The notes beneath the pieces were generated by a model. It worked only from the letters and a program-made list of their open reading frames with translations, did not search any database and had not been told where the DNA came from. A stretch of 64,000 bases of DNA from Lingula anatina (lineage: Eukaryota; Brachiopoda; Lingulata; Lingulida; Lingulidae). Positions 30,301 through 48,346 of the stretch are shown in pieces. A program made the position numbers and the translations under genes. The first letter of the stretch is position 1; every line of letters starts with the position of its first letter. The stretch covers positions 39,419-103,418 of the forward strand of contig NW_019775499.1 of the NCBI RefSeq assembly GCF_001039355.2, in the 5' to 3' direction.

Positions 30301-33300
30301 AATTTGCAGTTTAACATAATGTACTTTTGCATCAGAATTGACATTAGCCTATTTTGTGCATAGTTATTTCCTGCTTTTTGTCTGTACATTTGACAGCTTT
30401 GCTGCCTTGTTTTTTTTTTTTTTTTTGTACATGAGAAGAACCTGTGATAAATATAAAAATAATAATTGCTGATTTTGTTAAGAGGGAAATAGGTTTGTAT
30501 GCATTCCTAGTTTTCAGTCTGTTTGAAAATAAGATTTGATGAAGTTTAGTAAAACCTGATAGTGATGGTTTAGAGGTTGAACAGTTCAAGATTGCATCTC
30601 AGCTTTTAGTTTTGTACCTGCCCAATGATTCCTGCTGATATCATGGTATCAATAAGTACTATATATCTAACCCATTCTTGACTCTCAATTCCAGAATGTC
30701 ATATAGGAGACAGAAGAGATGGTGGAATGCCTACATATTGATATATGAGAGGATGGACATATCATATACCTCCCACACTGACTTTGACATGAGCAAGAGC
30801 ATGCAGGATTTAACCATAGGTGAGCTGATGGAAATACTGATTATAAAAATGTACAGTTTTATATGTTATTGAAGTGTTTTATTAATGAAAAATTTTTTTC
30901 TGGTTCATTTTACAACTGCCATTTTACAAATATATGATTTTCAGTTCAGGAGATAGGGTATTTATCACAACTTTTTGTCTAATGATGCTTGAGAGTCTGT
31001 GCTAAAAAATAAAAATAAATAAATTAAAAAAAAAAAACTTCTCAAACAGCAGTCATCTTTATTTATGTGTTATATATTTGCAGAAAACAAGACCAACCAA
31101 GTGACCATGCCTACTGCAATAGAGCGGTGTGTAAGGAAACAGAATATCCAGTTCATGCACAACAAGAACCAGTTCTGTGTGGAGTATTTCCAGTTCATGA
31201 AGAAACTGCTCACCTGTAACCACTTGTACCTAGCCCTGCCACCGGGGATGGAGAAACTGGTGAGTGGCTTCTCCAGGGTTCTCCCCAGGCCTTCATAGCG
31301 TATCGGCCCCGATACGCTATTTTTTTTGCCGATACGCTTCTTTGAACTCCGATACCCTTTAAGAGTGTGTGTGTGTGACCAATGCCTTTACTGCCTTTAT
31401 TCCTGACAGTCGCGACGTAAACCGTAAAATAAAAACGATTGTGTGCGTACTTGGATCTCTTGTGTGCGCGTTAAGTTGTTTATTTTTGTTCTGCCTGGCG
31501 CAGTAATACAAGTATAACATCTTATGTTGAGGGCGCGGGACCTGCGTACTGACAAGTTTCGAATATCAACATCCGCTTATTAGTTTCGTCATCAATGTAA
31601 TTCTGTGAGATTTGTTTGCTTTATCTATATTTTTGGAGAAATATAATAAATAGTCAATCCTTCATGTTATTTTGACTGAAGAATAGTAGCAGTCGTGATC
31701 ATTTATAAATAAATGTATCCATGCGGCAAGAGAAAATGTCAGAAAAGATGCAACGCTATTTAATACAGGTCATGGTTTATGAGAAATTTGGAGCAAAAAT
31801 CTTTTTTAAAAATCATTTTTAATGCATACTAACGTCTTTTTGTCTCCTCCTACACGGTACTGAAAAGAATGACCTACTTTTGGCACAAAACACGTGCAGT
31901 CACAAAACGAAGTCTGAGCAAACTTACCGCCAAGTTATGAAAGTGAACACCCTCCAGAACTTCATCAGACAAAATTTATTCACATAACAGGCTCACTACT
32001 GAATATTTATTTGGTTAAAAATCTACGTGCTCTAGAGAGACAGACCGTTACAGAAACAACACAAGTACTATGCTGGTTACAAAGCCAGATTGGACTAGAT
32101 GAACTGGCTATATCTAGTTCGTTGTCCAGGCAACATACTGCCTGTCAATCAAATACGTTGTATGCTATCTAATCACTACAGAACGTGAAATCTTTGGGAC
32201 TGAAGATCTTGTTGAAATATTGTTTATTTGCCAAAATATAACCTGAAATTTTGTATGATGTTTTCTTTAATGACTTTATCATCACCTATATTATTTACAG
32301 TTAAAAATTTAGTGCTGGAATATGATAAATTAACATTGCTGTCATATAACAGTGTGGTATTGATGTAAGGAAGAAATTAGTAATAACAAATATGAGAATT
32401 TAAATAAAAAGGGGAACTTTTTTATACTGATTTTATTTAACTCATATATTTAAGAAAATCAAACACAAGATAACCCCTAAAAAGTTAAATTGTTAACATA
32501 AATATAAGTAAAGTATTATAAGATGAATATTCCTTAATTTTTCATTGAACTTTTGAATATTTTAATAAAATTAATCTAACAGTACCCCCTCCCCACCTGC
32601 CACTCAGGGTATTTATATTTTGCTTTGGTTAAACTTCATGTGAATTTGTTATCAAATTGCAGAGATTTACAATTAGCAGACCCTGTACCCAAAATCCTAG
32701 GAGAAGCCCTGATTGAAACTTTATAATGTTAAATCAGACTTATATGCAAGATTAAATCTTCAAGAGTTCACAAGTATGAAAAAACAACTTTTTATCTGAA
32801 AATAAATCCACTTTAAGGTGCATTTTCCGGCGCATTTAATTTAATGTCTTGGCAATAAATGCATTAAATGTATGACTACACATATTTATTTACAAAGTTC
32901 AATGGTATGAATAGAAAAAATATTAGTTTTGTTGGACAGGTTGGATTGAAATTCGGACAGGTGCTCATAAAAGTTAGTGTCTAGCCCTGATTTTCCCGCA
33001 AAATTTGGTCCTGCAAGTGGGCTATGTCGTAACGATTTAATGACAGCTTCAGATTGCATGGGATTGCACCCTTTTTGCATGAAATAATGAAAGTTTTTCC
33101 TCCGGAGGGCACATCCCTGGACTCCCCCCGCCCCCTTTGTGCCTCGCTTCGCGAGCTTCGGTACTCTTGCGTAAAAAAAAAATAAGGGCTATTTTCAAAT
33201 CCTGGGGAGAACCATGCTTCTCTGATGTTTTTAGTTAAACCATATAGAATTGAAAAATACTACAGCAAAATAATGATTTTTTTTTTCAGAAAAATAATAA

Positions 33301-34412
33301 TAACATTTTCCAATTTTTTCCAAGCAATTATTTGTTTAGAATCTATGTTATTTTTCTCAAGTTAGCATAGTGAAAAAATGAAGATTGGAATGAATGTTTT
33401 TCATTCTTTGTTTTTTAATTGTCTGGTTAACAATTTCAAGTGTTTGTTCCTATTTTAGTCTCCAGAAGCAGAAGAGTTAGCCATGATAAGCATCCAGGTA
33501 GCCTCCAAGTTCCTGTTCAGTGTGGGCCTGCACACTAAGAAAACACTGAGGTAAAGATGATTATCTTATAGTGCTTTAAGAATGTCTGTTTTCTGTACAT
33601 GTGTGTAGTGAAAAGTCCCACAGAAATGTTGTATTGAGTTGTCAGGTATGATAAAGTGTTTGATATGAGATTCACGTTGTGAGTTGAATTTTTTTTCATT
33701 GATTGATAAGTTTTATAAAAGAGCAATGAGGGTGCCACTGAGATGTTATGATCTTTTTGAAAAAGATGAAAAATAAAATGAAACTAATAAATTAGTATCA
33801 AACATTTCGACCTTGGTGGAACTTGAGTACTTGCCATAGAGCTGTTTCTTTAAGATATGCCTCTGTCTAAAAATTTTTTTTAAAAAATTTTCCAGGGGTC
33901 CAGCCACAGAGTGGTACGATGCACTCAGTATACATCTCCGCCATAGCAAGAATGTGCGCAGCTGGTTTGCCCACAATGTACTCTTTGCACACCCGTCAAG
34001 ATTTGCTGAATATCTCCTAGAATGCCCTAGCTCAGAGGTAAGGGGAAATAGCATAATTTATCTATCATGCATCTGTTGTGTACAAATTTTCTTTACTTTA
34101 AACACTCTAGTTCAGAAGAAAAAGAAAACAAATACAAAGTGGATGAGAATTTGGATGCCATTTTTGACTCTCTTGAGTAGTAAACCATTTGATGTGTAAA
34201 TTATAGAAAAAATTAATATGGGATTTTTTAAATGAAAAATTGAATGAATAATTTAAAAAGGTTAAACAGTTACTACTCATGTATTAAATTTATTCTAACA
34301 TAATTTTCTGTTCCATAGGTTCGTAATGCATTTGTGAAGATTTTAGTGTTTGTGTCCCACTTCTCTCTACAAGATGGCTCCACTCCACCTCCACTCATAC
34401 AGGGACTGTATG
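6444..34412 (+). CDS. USP9X: Ubiquitin carboxyl-terminal hydrolase of the USP9X / FAF family (3' incomplete)
   Basis: Very large cysteine protease that removes ubiquitin from substrates. Coding exons: 6444-6620, 11974-12270, 12638-12750, 12960-13065, 13473-13588, 13903-13969, 14295-14479, 14804-14942, 15536-15688, 15907-16011, 16547-16870, 17150-17300, 17426-17513, 17711-17834, 18088-18191, 18533-18650, 18942-19246, 19486-19614, 19899-20010, 20562-20699, 21017-21268, 21664-21818, 22122-22356, 22629-22754, 23100-23263, 23626-23734, 23878-23933, 24196-24289, 24456-24602, 24921-25131, 25508-25629, 25893-26009, 26181-26359, 26655-26828, 27100-27241, 27497-27674, 28021-28147, 28603-28743, 30695-30819, 31084-31259, 33459-33550, 33896-34037, 34319-34412. 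All join in phase, giving about 2136 residues against about 2550-2570 in human. The helical N-terminal region includes [20 protein letters not shown]; a ubiquitin-like segment spans exons 18-20; the USP core is in exons 31-39. Exon 1 is Gln-rich, unlike the vertebrate N-terminus. The last exon ends in phase 1 at GTGAGT, and no continuation is found before the ambiguous base at 34695. Confidence 0.96.
6465..6574 (+). repeat. Polyglutamine-coding CAG/CAA tract in USP9X exon 1
   Basis: Mixed CAG and CAA codons encode eight Gln, then PQQ, a short linker [10 protein letters not shown], four Gln, Glu, and eleven Gln. The tract lies within the first 45 residues, in the region expected to be disordered in this family. 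The interspersed CAA codons should make it more stable than a pure CAG run. The opposite strand gives long poly-Leu and poly-Cys frames that are only shadows. Confidence 0.95.
8448..8724. mobile_element. Degenerate MITE with inverted termini GGCCATTC...GAATGGCC
   Basis: The left end starts GGCCATTCAAAACAG and the right end finishes CTGTTCTGAATGGCC. About 27 of 33 terminal bases pair as an inverted repeat, continuing into gactaac/gttagtc. The interior is CG-richer than the surrounding intron. No flanking target duplication is evident. The termini resemble those of the element at 15033-15207. It lies in intron 1 of USP9X. No coding capacity. Confidence 0.65.
9531..9811. mobile_element. Possible degenerate hAT-type MITE
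   Basis: A CG-rich island in USP9X intron 1 begins CAGGGGTCGAAACAGAC and ends with a sequence whose reverse complement begins CAGGGACAAAGAAGAC, so the ends form an imperfect inverted repeat of the CAGGG type. Inside are repeated gcactagc-type boxes. Flanking 8-base duplications are not convincing. It could instead be another kind of repeat or an exapted fragment. Confidence 0.35.
15033..15207. mobile_element. PIF/Harbinger-like MITE, 175 bp, TAA target duplication
   Basis: Terminal inverted repeats begin GGCCCCATTCAGAATAGG on the left and end with its exact complement on the right. Pairing continues through GGACTAACTAGTCC and beyond, about 42 bases with one or two mismatches. TAA at 15030-15032 and TAA at 15208-15210 flank the element exactly, matching the TWA duplications known for PIF/Harbinger transposons. 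The remaining 90 or so bases have no coding capacity, so it would need a transposase from elsewhere. It sits in USP9X intron 8. Confidence 0.88.
15267..15400. repeat. Dispersed 134-bp repeat, copy A
   Basis: Nearly identical (about six or seven differences by eye) to 16174-16307, same orientation, in USP9X intron 8. Starts actgatgacgttccct and ends gatttgcgggttca. No terminal inverted repeats are seen. It may be the conserved part of a SINE or a LINE tail; I cannot name the family. Confidence 0.85.
16174..16307. repeat. Dispersed 134-bp repeat, copy B
   Basis: Second copy of the repeat at 15267-15400, in USP9X intron 10. The same length with no obvious indels suggests both copies come from one recent family rather than slow local drift. 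Confidence 0.85.
19641..19695. repeat. 55-bp intronic direct repeat, copy A
   Basis: Starts gataaatataggtaattagg and is identical by eye to 20736-20790. It lies 27 bases after the donor of USP9X exon 18, while the partner lies 37 bases after the donor of exon 20. Confidence 0.9.
19951..20141. repeat. 95-bp tandem duplication across the donor of USP9X exon 19
   Basis: Units 19951-20045 and 20046-20141 are identical apart from one extra A after the second copy of the donor (gtaagag versus gtaaagag). Each unit carries the last 60 bases of exon 19 and the first 35 of the intron, so there are two donor sites. Using the second donor would keep an open frame through unit 1 but change the phase from 0 to 2, breaking the join to exon 20. 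Confidence 0.95.
20736..20790. repeat. 55-bp intronic direct repeat, copy B
   Basis: Identical by eye to 19641-19695, 1095 bases downstream in the same orientation. It ends in ttttttaaaggt. Confidence 0.9.
22767..22799. repeat. (GA)n tract followed by a G run
   Basis: About 12 GA units followed by nine G, just inside USP9X intron 24, starting 13 bases after the donor. Confidence 0.9.
23511..23550. repeat. (AC)n microsatellite
   Basis: Twenty uninterrupted AC units in USP9X intron 25. Confidence 0.95.
25508..30819 (+). CDS. USP9X: Catalytic USP core of the USP9X-type gene (exons 31-39)
   Basis: Sub-feature of the gene above. Exon 31 carries the Cys box [17 protein letters not shown]; the catalytic Cys codon is at 25603-25605 and is residue 1566 of my rebuilt chain, the number known for human USP9X. 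Exons 34-35 hold two CxxC pairs (CKDC and CEKC) of the zinc-binding fingers. Exon 36 has [20 protein letters not shown]. Exon 37 has the His box [13 protein letters not shown], with the catalytic His codon at 28122-28124, about residue 1872. Exon 38 gives [13 protein letters not shown], which includes the expected acidic partner region. An acidic insert in exons 32-33 replaces the variable vertebrate loop. All key residues are present, so an active enzyme is predicted. The two junction duplications at 25990 and 28067 lie inside this block. Confidence 0.96.
25990..26069. repeat. 40-bp tandem duplication across the donor of USP9X exon 32
   Basis: Units 25990-26029 and 26030-26069 share tacaatcaggtaa and flanking ggtcacat-type sequence with a few substitutions. 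Each carries the last 20 exon bases and a GT donor (gtaagg, then gtaaag). Confidence 0.9.
27299..27361. repeat. Compound (CT)n (GCAC)n (AC)n microsatellite
   Basis: CT units, then GCAC/GCAT units, then about 14 AC units, about 60 bases into USP9X intron 35. Confidence 0.9.
28067..28259. repeat. 95-bp tandem duplication of the catalytic-His end of USP9X exon 37
   Basis: Bases 28067-28161 are repeated almost exactly from 28162, an offset of 95. Each copy includes the [13 protein letters not shown]-coding segment, the GT donor and some intron. Only the first copy is in the continuing frame: reading past its donor meets TGA at once. The second copy has only a weak internal acceptor (aaagtacag), so it is probably silent, but it could act as a decoy exon. 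Confidence 0.95.
28814..28843. repeat. Perfect palindrome, start of a dispersed element
   Basis: Thirteen-base arms TATGTACAGACAC and GTGTCTGTACATA around AGAT. The first 22 bases of this locus (28810-28831) recur exactly at 34673-34694, ending at the ambiguous base 34695. It is followed by a CG-rich stretch with gatgccgatgccgatgcc. It probably marks one end of a repetitive element in intron 38. Confidence 0.75.
29050..29430. repeat. Diverged tandem array, period about 192 bp
   Basis: Paired landmarks recur about 191-193 bases apart: cagattcaat near 29075 and 29268, and ttagttga with a following gtaaac-type box at 29173 and 29364. The array runs into the unresolved gap. After the gap, cacttttcagcatat (near 30019) and taaaacgca.gtcaagttcg (30111) match 29048 and 28981 before it, so the repeat family spans the gap. 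Confidence 0.7.
29431..30008. other. Assembly gap (578 unresolved bases)
   Basis: All bases are N. It lies in USP9X intron 38, and the flanking exons 38 and 39 join in phase, so no coding exon needs to be missing here. Confidence 1.
31275..33215. mobile_element. hAT-like non-autonomous DNA transposon, about 1.9 kb
   Basis: Inverted termini GGTTCTCCCCAGG (31277-31289) and CCTGGGGAGAACC (33201-33213) are perfect complements. The left end, with its flanking C, reads CAGGG, as in hAT ends. GCTTCTCC (31267-31274) and GCTTCTCT (33216-33223) flank it, an 8-base target duplication with one mismatch. Sub-terminal sequence has gataCGCt-type short repeats on the left and a C-rich and poly-A stretch on the right. 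No transposase frame is visible, so it depends on another copy. It inserted only 15 bases after the donor of USP9X exon 40 and leaves GTGAGT intact. Confidence 0.82.
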
Positions 34413-34696
34413 GTGAGTTAAGGAAAATCAATTTGTCATGGGATTGTACTGAAATGCCCATTTAATGAATGTTGTTGAATGAAGACCTTTTTATGCATAA
34501 CATGGCAATAGTGCATTTTTAGAGTCGATGTTTGCATCTTTTTATGTCAGGTAATCTGATTTATTGACAATAGTTTATAAACAGTTTTCCATGTCAAATT
34601 CTTATTATTTCAGCCTACCAATTGTTTTATATTTTATGTTAAGGTATTAGGTTTTCAAAGGAATTAACTTTATTTTTATGTACAGACACAGATGNG
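34413..34696. other. Broken USP9X intron ending at a suspect join (single N at 34695)
   Basis: AT-rich intron sequence after exon 43, then 22 bases identical to the palindromic element at 28810-28831, then one N, then directly protein-like sequence in another context. No further USP9X exon is found. The repeat plus ambiguous base at the point where one gene stops and another begins suggests an assembly join through a repeat. Confidence 0.65.
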
Positions 34697-34780
34697 GGGT
34701 TTGATGACTGTTATAGTGATTCAGATGAAGACAATGAAATGACTGAGAAGGATGTGGAGCAGTTTTTAAGACAAAATTGA
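34697..34780 (+). CDS. Acidic C-terminal coding fragment, gene unknown
   Basis: Immediately after the ambiguous base an open frame encodes an acidic Asp/Glu/Ser-rich peptide of about 27 residues (core YSDSDEDNEMTEKDVEQFL), ending in TGA at 34778-34780. The only acceptor-like AG upstream is inside the repeat, so the exon start was probably cut off by the join. It may be the last exon of the gene whose 5' part is missing, or belong to the lysine-rich gene that follows; an AATAAA at about 35136 could end its transcript. Acidic, serine-rich tails are common in nucleolar proteins, but I do not recognise this one. Confidence 0.35.
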   Translation, partial: GFDDCYSDSDEDNEMTEKDVEQFLRQN

Positions 34781-35460
34781 TCTTTATACTGACTTTTATC
34801 TCTTCATCGGTATCAGGACAATTTCACCCCGGCCGATTCCCCCAAAAAATATATATATTTATGTACAAATATATAGTAAAGAGCATGAAGCTTAAATCCT
34901 TGCATCTATTGTATGAATATTTCTTGGTGTGATGATGCAACTTAAAGATACAAAATATAAATTTCATTAAACAAATTATGTTCACGGAGTACAAGTTCAG
35001 AAAATTTTAGAAATATAAGTACAGAAAATTTTATTAAAAATCTAATCAAAGTATCTCTAGGTAAAGTGGGGTAAATAAATATGCATATAGTTTATGTTTA
35101 ATTTAGATTAGAATGTGCAAAATCTGTAGACTAAAGAATAAACACAGTTCTAGGTTTAAAAAAGGTTTTAAATTTTTTTTCTTTATTTGCTTATGATAAC
35201 ATCTCCATCATGAGTCATTACCACATGGCCTGCACTTTGAATATTTGGCCAGTAACTTCGTAATAAAGCTGGCTTAAGTCTGGCTTGTGCATTTTCGGTT
35301 TGGCCAGTAACTTTCAGAGCACACTGGCCAAATTGGCCTGTACTATTTCAAACGAAGGTCAAACACTGTTATGATATTCTGTTACTTCAAATTTTTTTGA
35401 CATTTGCTGATCAGTCAGCTGCCTAATTTGCAGTGTTTAACTTAAAAAAATTCTTTTCAG
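34781..35460. other. Non-coding AT-rich interval
   Basis: Contains a short AT repeat near 34850, an AATAAA at about 35136 and two ttggccagtaact boxes (about 35240 and 35310). No coding exon seen. Confidence 0.5.
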
Positions 35461-37898
35461 AAAAATTAAAGCAGCATGGTCATCATGAAAGCACAGAGCA
35501 TAAAGAAAGGAAAAGCACAGAGACCAAAGAAAAAGAAGGAAAATCAGGTAACCACTTTGAAATTATGACTATTTGGCTCCTTTTTACAAGTAAGTGGTAT
35601 TTGTAAGCCAGAGCATTATTTGGGAACATAAGGGGAAATTATTACACCATTGTTATGTTACAAATTGATGAATAAAATGTCCTTTTCTTGGCTTAGTCTC
35701 AGTTATTTATATGTTAGAAAATAAAAAAGGTAAAAACATGTCTCCACTTTCCTGTTTTTAAGCTGGATATTGTGGCTTCCTTATTCTGCCCAATCAACAC
35801 TTCAATTTTTGACATTTTTTCCCATCAGAAGGAAACTGATTTTTTTCTCATTTTAAGACAACACTATGAAGAGCCATTCTGGTGTAGTACATGATTTATT
35901 TACCTTTAATGAGTTTGTGCAAAATCTTCATCTTGTCTGTAGGGAAGACAGCAGTGAAACAGAAGGATACAGCATCAGTTAAAAAGACTTTGAAAGGTAT
36001 TTATTTATTTATTATTTCAGTTTCCCTATTATTTGATTCACAGTTAAAATTATCAACTGAGTTACATGGTGATATTTTTCAATACAGAGTCTGATACAGG
36101 GTGCAGTCAATGAAAGTTTTTAAATTATTTATTAGGAGTTTTATGAAAAAAAAACATACTCAATCATGATTTTCAGACGTTTTTAGTCCAGAGGAATCTT
36201 TGAAATTTTGAATAATGTATAGGATTGTTTGATTTATGGCTAAAAATTATTCACCAATTTCTTACAGTGGAGGATAAAGTCTCTCAGAAGAGAATAAAAC
36301 CAGACAAGATATCACAGAGACTTAAAAAGGAAGAAAAGCAAAAGAGGCGAGAGAAGAGAAGAGAGGAGAGACTGAGAGTAAAGAAGGAAGCTCTGAAAGC
36401 CAAGGGCCGGAAAACGGACTATGCAAAGTTTTTGAAGCGAAAGAAGCTTCTGATTGGAGGAACCTTTCAGGCAAAAAGGAAGTTCCAAGACGTGCAGAAA
36501 ATGAGGAAGAAAAAGGTTGGCAATTTTGGCCCTGTTTCATTAAAAGAGCTTGGAGAAAAAATTTGGTTGTAACATCAAGAATACAAAATAGTCAGAGAGA
36601 AGAAGATTGTTTCACCTGCTTGCTGCTACTGGCTTGTTTTGGAGATTCTTCAGCAGGATTCTTTAAAATATATAAAAATACATGGGCTGATAAACCAAAG
36701 TTATTTATTAATTTTGATTCAGTTCAGGCTGTTGTGTAGTCAAGGTTAAGATGTGAATGGCTATCGGAAACAAAATGCCTTTTACCTCAATCGAAATTTC
36801 TTAGATTGAAGCCCCACTTGAAATCTTAATTATGGTTTGTGTATGACATTTGCTCCATATTTTTAAACCTAAATTTGCCATTGCAGTTGAAAGAAGAGCA
36901 TCTTAAGAGACAGAAAAAAGAGAAAGTTGTCTCATCAGATGAAGATATTGATTCAGATGGCAACAATGGTAAGGTCAAGGTCACTGTCAGTCAAGGTCAT
37001 TTGTTAGAATAGCTTTTACTTCTTGCTAGCTTTCTATTTTATCTCCTTAAATATACTTGTATAAGAAAAATACACAATAGAGAAATACACCTCTTTCCCT
37101 ATTTCTTTCTTTCTTAAATTTTCTGTCTGTTTTTTATTTTAAATCATAAAGAAGAGAGATACTGTCTACCTTCCTCCCTATGGCTGAGTAGCTCACTGTA
37201 ATGTTTCTGATATTGCTTGTAGTTGAACCAAGTAGTTTAGAGCAGAACACTCCCCCTTTGTCTCCACAATCTAGGAGAATGAACAATGCAATCACTGCTA
37301 AGAAAAAGGCAAAGCAAGGTAGAAAGTTTCAAATTTATAATTTCGGGGAGTCTGAGTGTTAGAGCGGGAGCATGCGTTTATTTGTCTATTAGTGTGCTTG
37401 TGTGTTTGTGCATGGCTGTGCTGCACAGTACCAAAGTTAAAAAAGAGAGGGATAGAAAAGTCAATGTTTTGCACATAGCATTCATTTTTTTATCTTTTTT
37501 TCAAAGCAGAACATTTTTAAAACTAGTTGACAGTTAAATGAAAAAGAATTGTTAGCTGTTTACGCATAGAACCAATATTTCATACAGCTTTTGATACTTG
37601 ATAATTATTTTTATAATTGGAATTGTCACAGATAAACATTGAAAAAAAAATAATGAAAAAAAGAAAAAGATCCAGCAATATCATGAGTTTTCCTTTGCAG
37701 CAGTCACTCCCTCTCCCCCAACAAAGAACACACCGCCGGAGACGCCCAAATATCCTGAAGGTAGTACGCTGAAGCACATGTTAATGCAGTCGCAAAGTCT
37801 TGGAATGGCCGATAGCTTATCTCTGCTGCCGTCTCCTGCTAAATTCGCTTCTGCGTCTGCTTCCTCTGCTTCTTCTGCCAAGAAATCTGGTACAGAAG
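35461..37898 (+). CDS. Lysine-rich, Ser/Pro-rich protein (internal exons; family not recognised)
   Basis: Six exons join in one consistent phase with GT/AG ends: 35461-35547, 35943-35996, 36268-36515, 36887-36968, 37223-37318, 37701-37898, giving about 255 residues. The first two are Lys/Glu/His-rich. The third is a strongly charged, probably coiled segment (LKKEEKQKRREKRREERLR) followed by KRKKLLIGGTFQAKRKFQ. The fourth is acidic (SSDEDIDSDG). The last two hold several TP and SP sites (TPPLSPQS, NTPPETP) and a Ser/Ala run. The composition suggests a nuclear or nucleolar protein, comparable with the tails of ribosome-biogenesis factors, but no domain is identifiable. The donor of exon 3 (GTTGGC) is weak; reading through gives an alternative end at 36569-36571. 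The first exon starts in phase 1, so 5' exons are missing, and I found no clear end after 37898. Confidence 0.6.
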
Positions 37899-39267
37899 GT
37901 AACTGGCTTTGTGCTTTCTGTCACGTGTTGATAGTAGTATAGATAAAGCTGTGGTGTTGTTGTCAGGGANTTTTTATCGAGTTATATTTTTTACTGTAAT
38001 GAATAAAAATTGTCAATTACTACCTGCATTACGAGAGTGACTAAAAAGGACACTCAAAACATGATGAAAACTGGCTTATGGATTGCAATTTTCTATGAAC
38101 AGCTTCGGATATGGCATGCCTTCAACTGGGGATAAAAGAGTTCAAAGTTAAAATGTTCTTGGTATTTCCTTCAATGTGAAGATACCAGGCCATGGTTAGG
38201 AGGACTACAGTATTTTGTTTTTAAGTTCAATTTATATTTTGGTAGACTGCTTATTGAGGATTAACTTACTCAGTGGTCATCTAGTGGTCAACCAACATTT
38301 TATAGGTGAGTTGACCAGAAGTCTGACCTTTGCTGAAAAGTGTGAGCAGAAATTGATTAGCTCAGAGGTGTTTTTTGGCAATCCCTTGCTGTGCTGCACA
38401 TTTATTAATACAATTACTAGTAAACTTTCTGCCTCTGAACTTTCCATGTCCATGGGGTCAAGGTTAAAGACATATTATGTATTATTATTTATATATATAG
38501 TCCAGAGGTGATGTTTTAGTTTGTTGATTGATTATTTATACTGATATATTTTAAACAAATGGTTTTGAAAGGAATTGGATGTGCTTCTAAGACATAGAAC
38601 ATAATAAACCAAGTGAGTACACAATAAACCAACTTACCAAGTGTTTTTAAGAAAGTTGACTGTAAAAGACATGGTATTCAGTTCTAGTCCCATTTGTTGA
38701 TTTTTAAAAGTAAAAATTAAGAAATAAAGAGAAAAACACCTAAGAAGGTTAAACTCCACATTTTGATTGAATAATTATGTTATCACCTAAATGATTTTAC
38801 TTAAAAAGTTTGTCACACCAATTGGAGCAGACTGCTGTTTCCTTATATTAGGCTCAACCATTTTACTTCATTTGTATGAATTTTAGGGGGCTGTATCTCC
38901 AAATGTTTATTTATAGTGTGAGTCAAAGGCTGTTCTTGTTTTATGAGTCATGATGGTTGAAAATATCAGATACTAGTGTTGAGGATGAAGAGGTATCTTC
39001 CACTCAGTAGGATTTGGCTAGAAGTTCAAAACCACCCCACCAGGAACCAATACTTTCGCTTTGAAAAACTGTGTAATTGTTTTCCCTTGTATGGTTTTCT
39101 TTTTTAATTTATATTGCTGAGGCTGATTGAAAGGTCTTTTGTAAAAAAAAAAAAAAAGAAAATGTGACCTATTGTATGTCTAATAGGAAAAAGCATTCGT
39201 AAATTGTAGAAAAAAAGACAGTGTAAGATATCAATGAAAGTAACAAAAGTTTTTTATTTTCTTGTAG
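37899..39267. other. Interval between the lysine-rich gene and CSK
   Basis: AT-rich, with a single ambiguous base at 37970 (second of three lone N in the window). No exon is supported. The CSK promoter and any upstream non-coding exon should lie here or in the neighbouring introns. Confidence 0.4.
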
Positions 39268-39323
39268 GTTTGTGCCCAGCCTTCTGTATTCCAGTAAAAT
39301 AAGGCAAGAAGTGATCAAAAACC

Positions 39324-48346
<9,023 letters not shown>

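Noticed and set aside
36516-36571. Readthrough end of lysine-rich exon 3 as the normal C-terminus
   Set aside because: Possible, but the next exons continue the same frame with good acceptors, so I treat it as an alternative end only.
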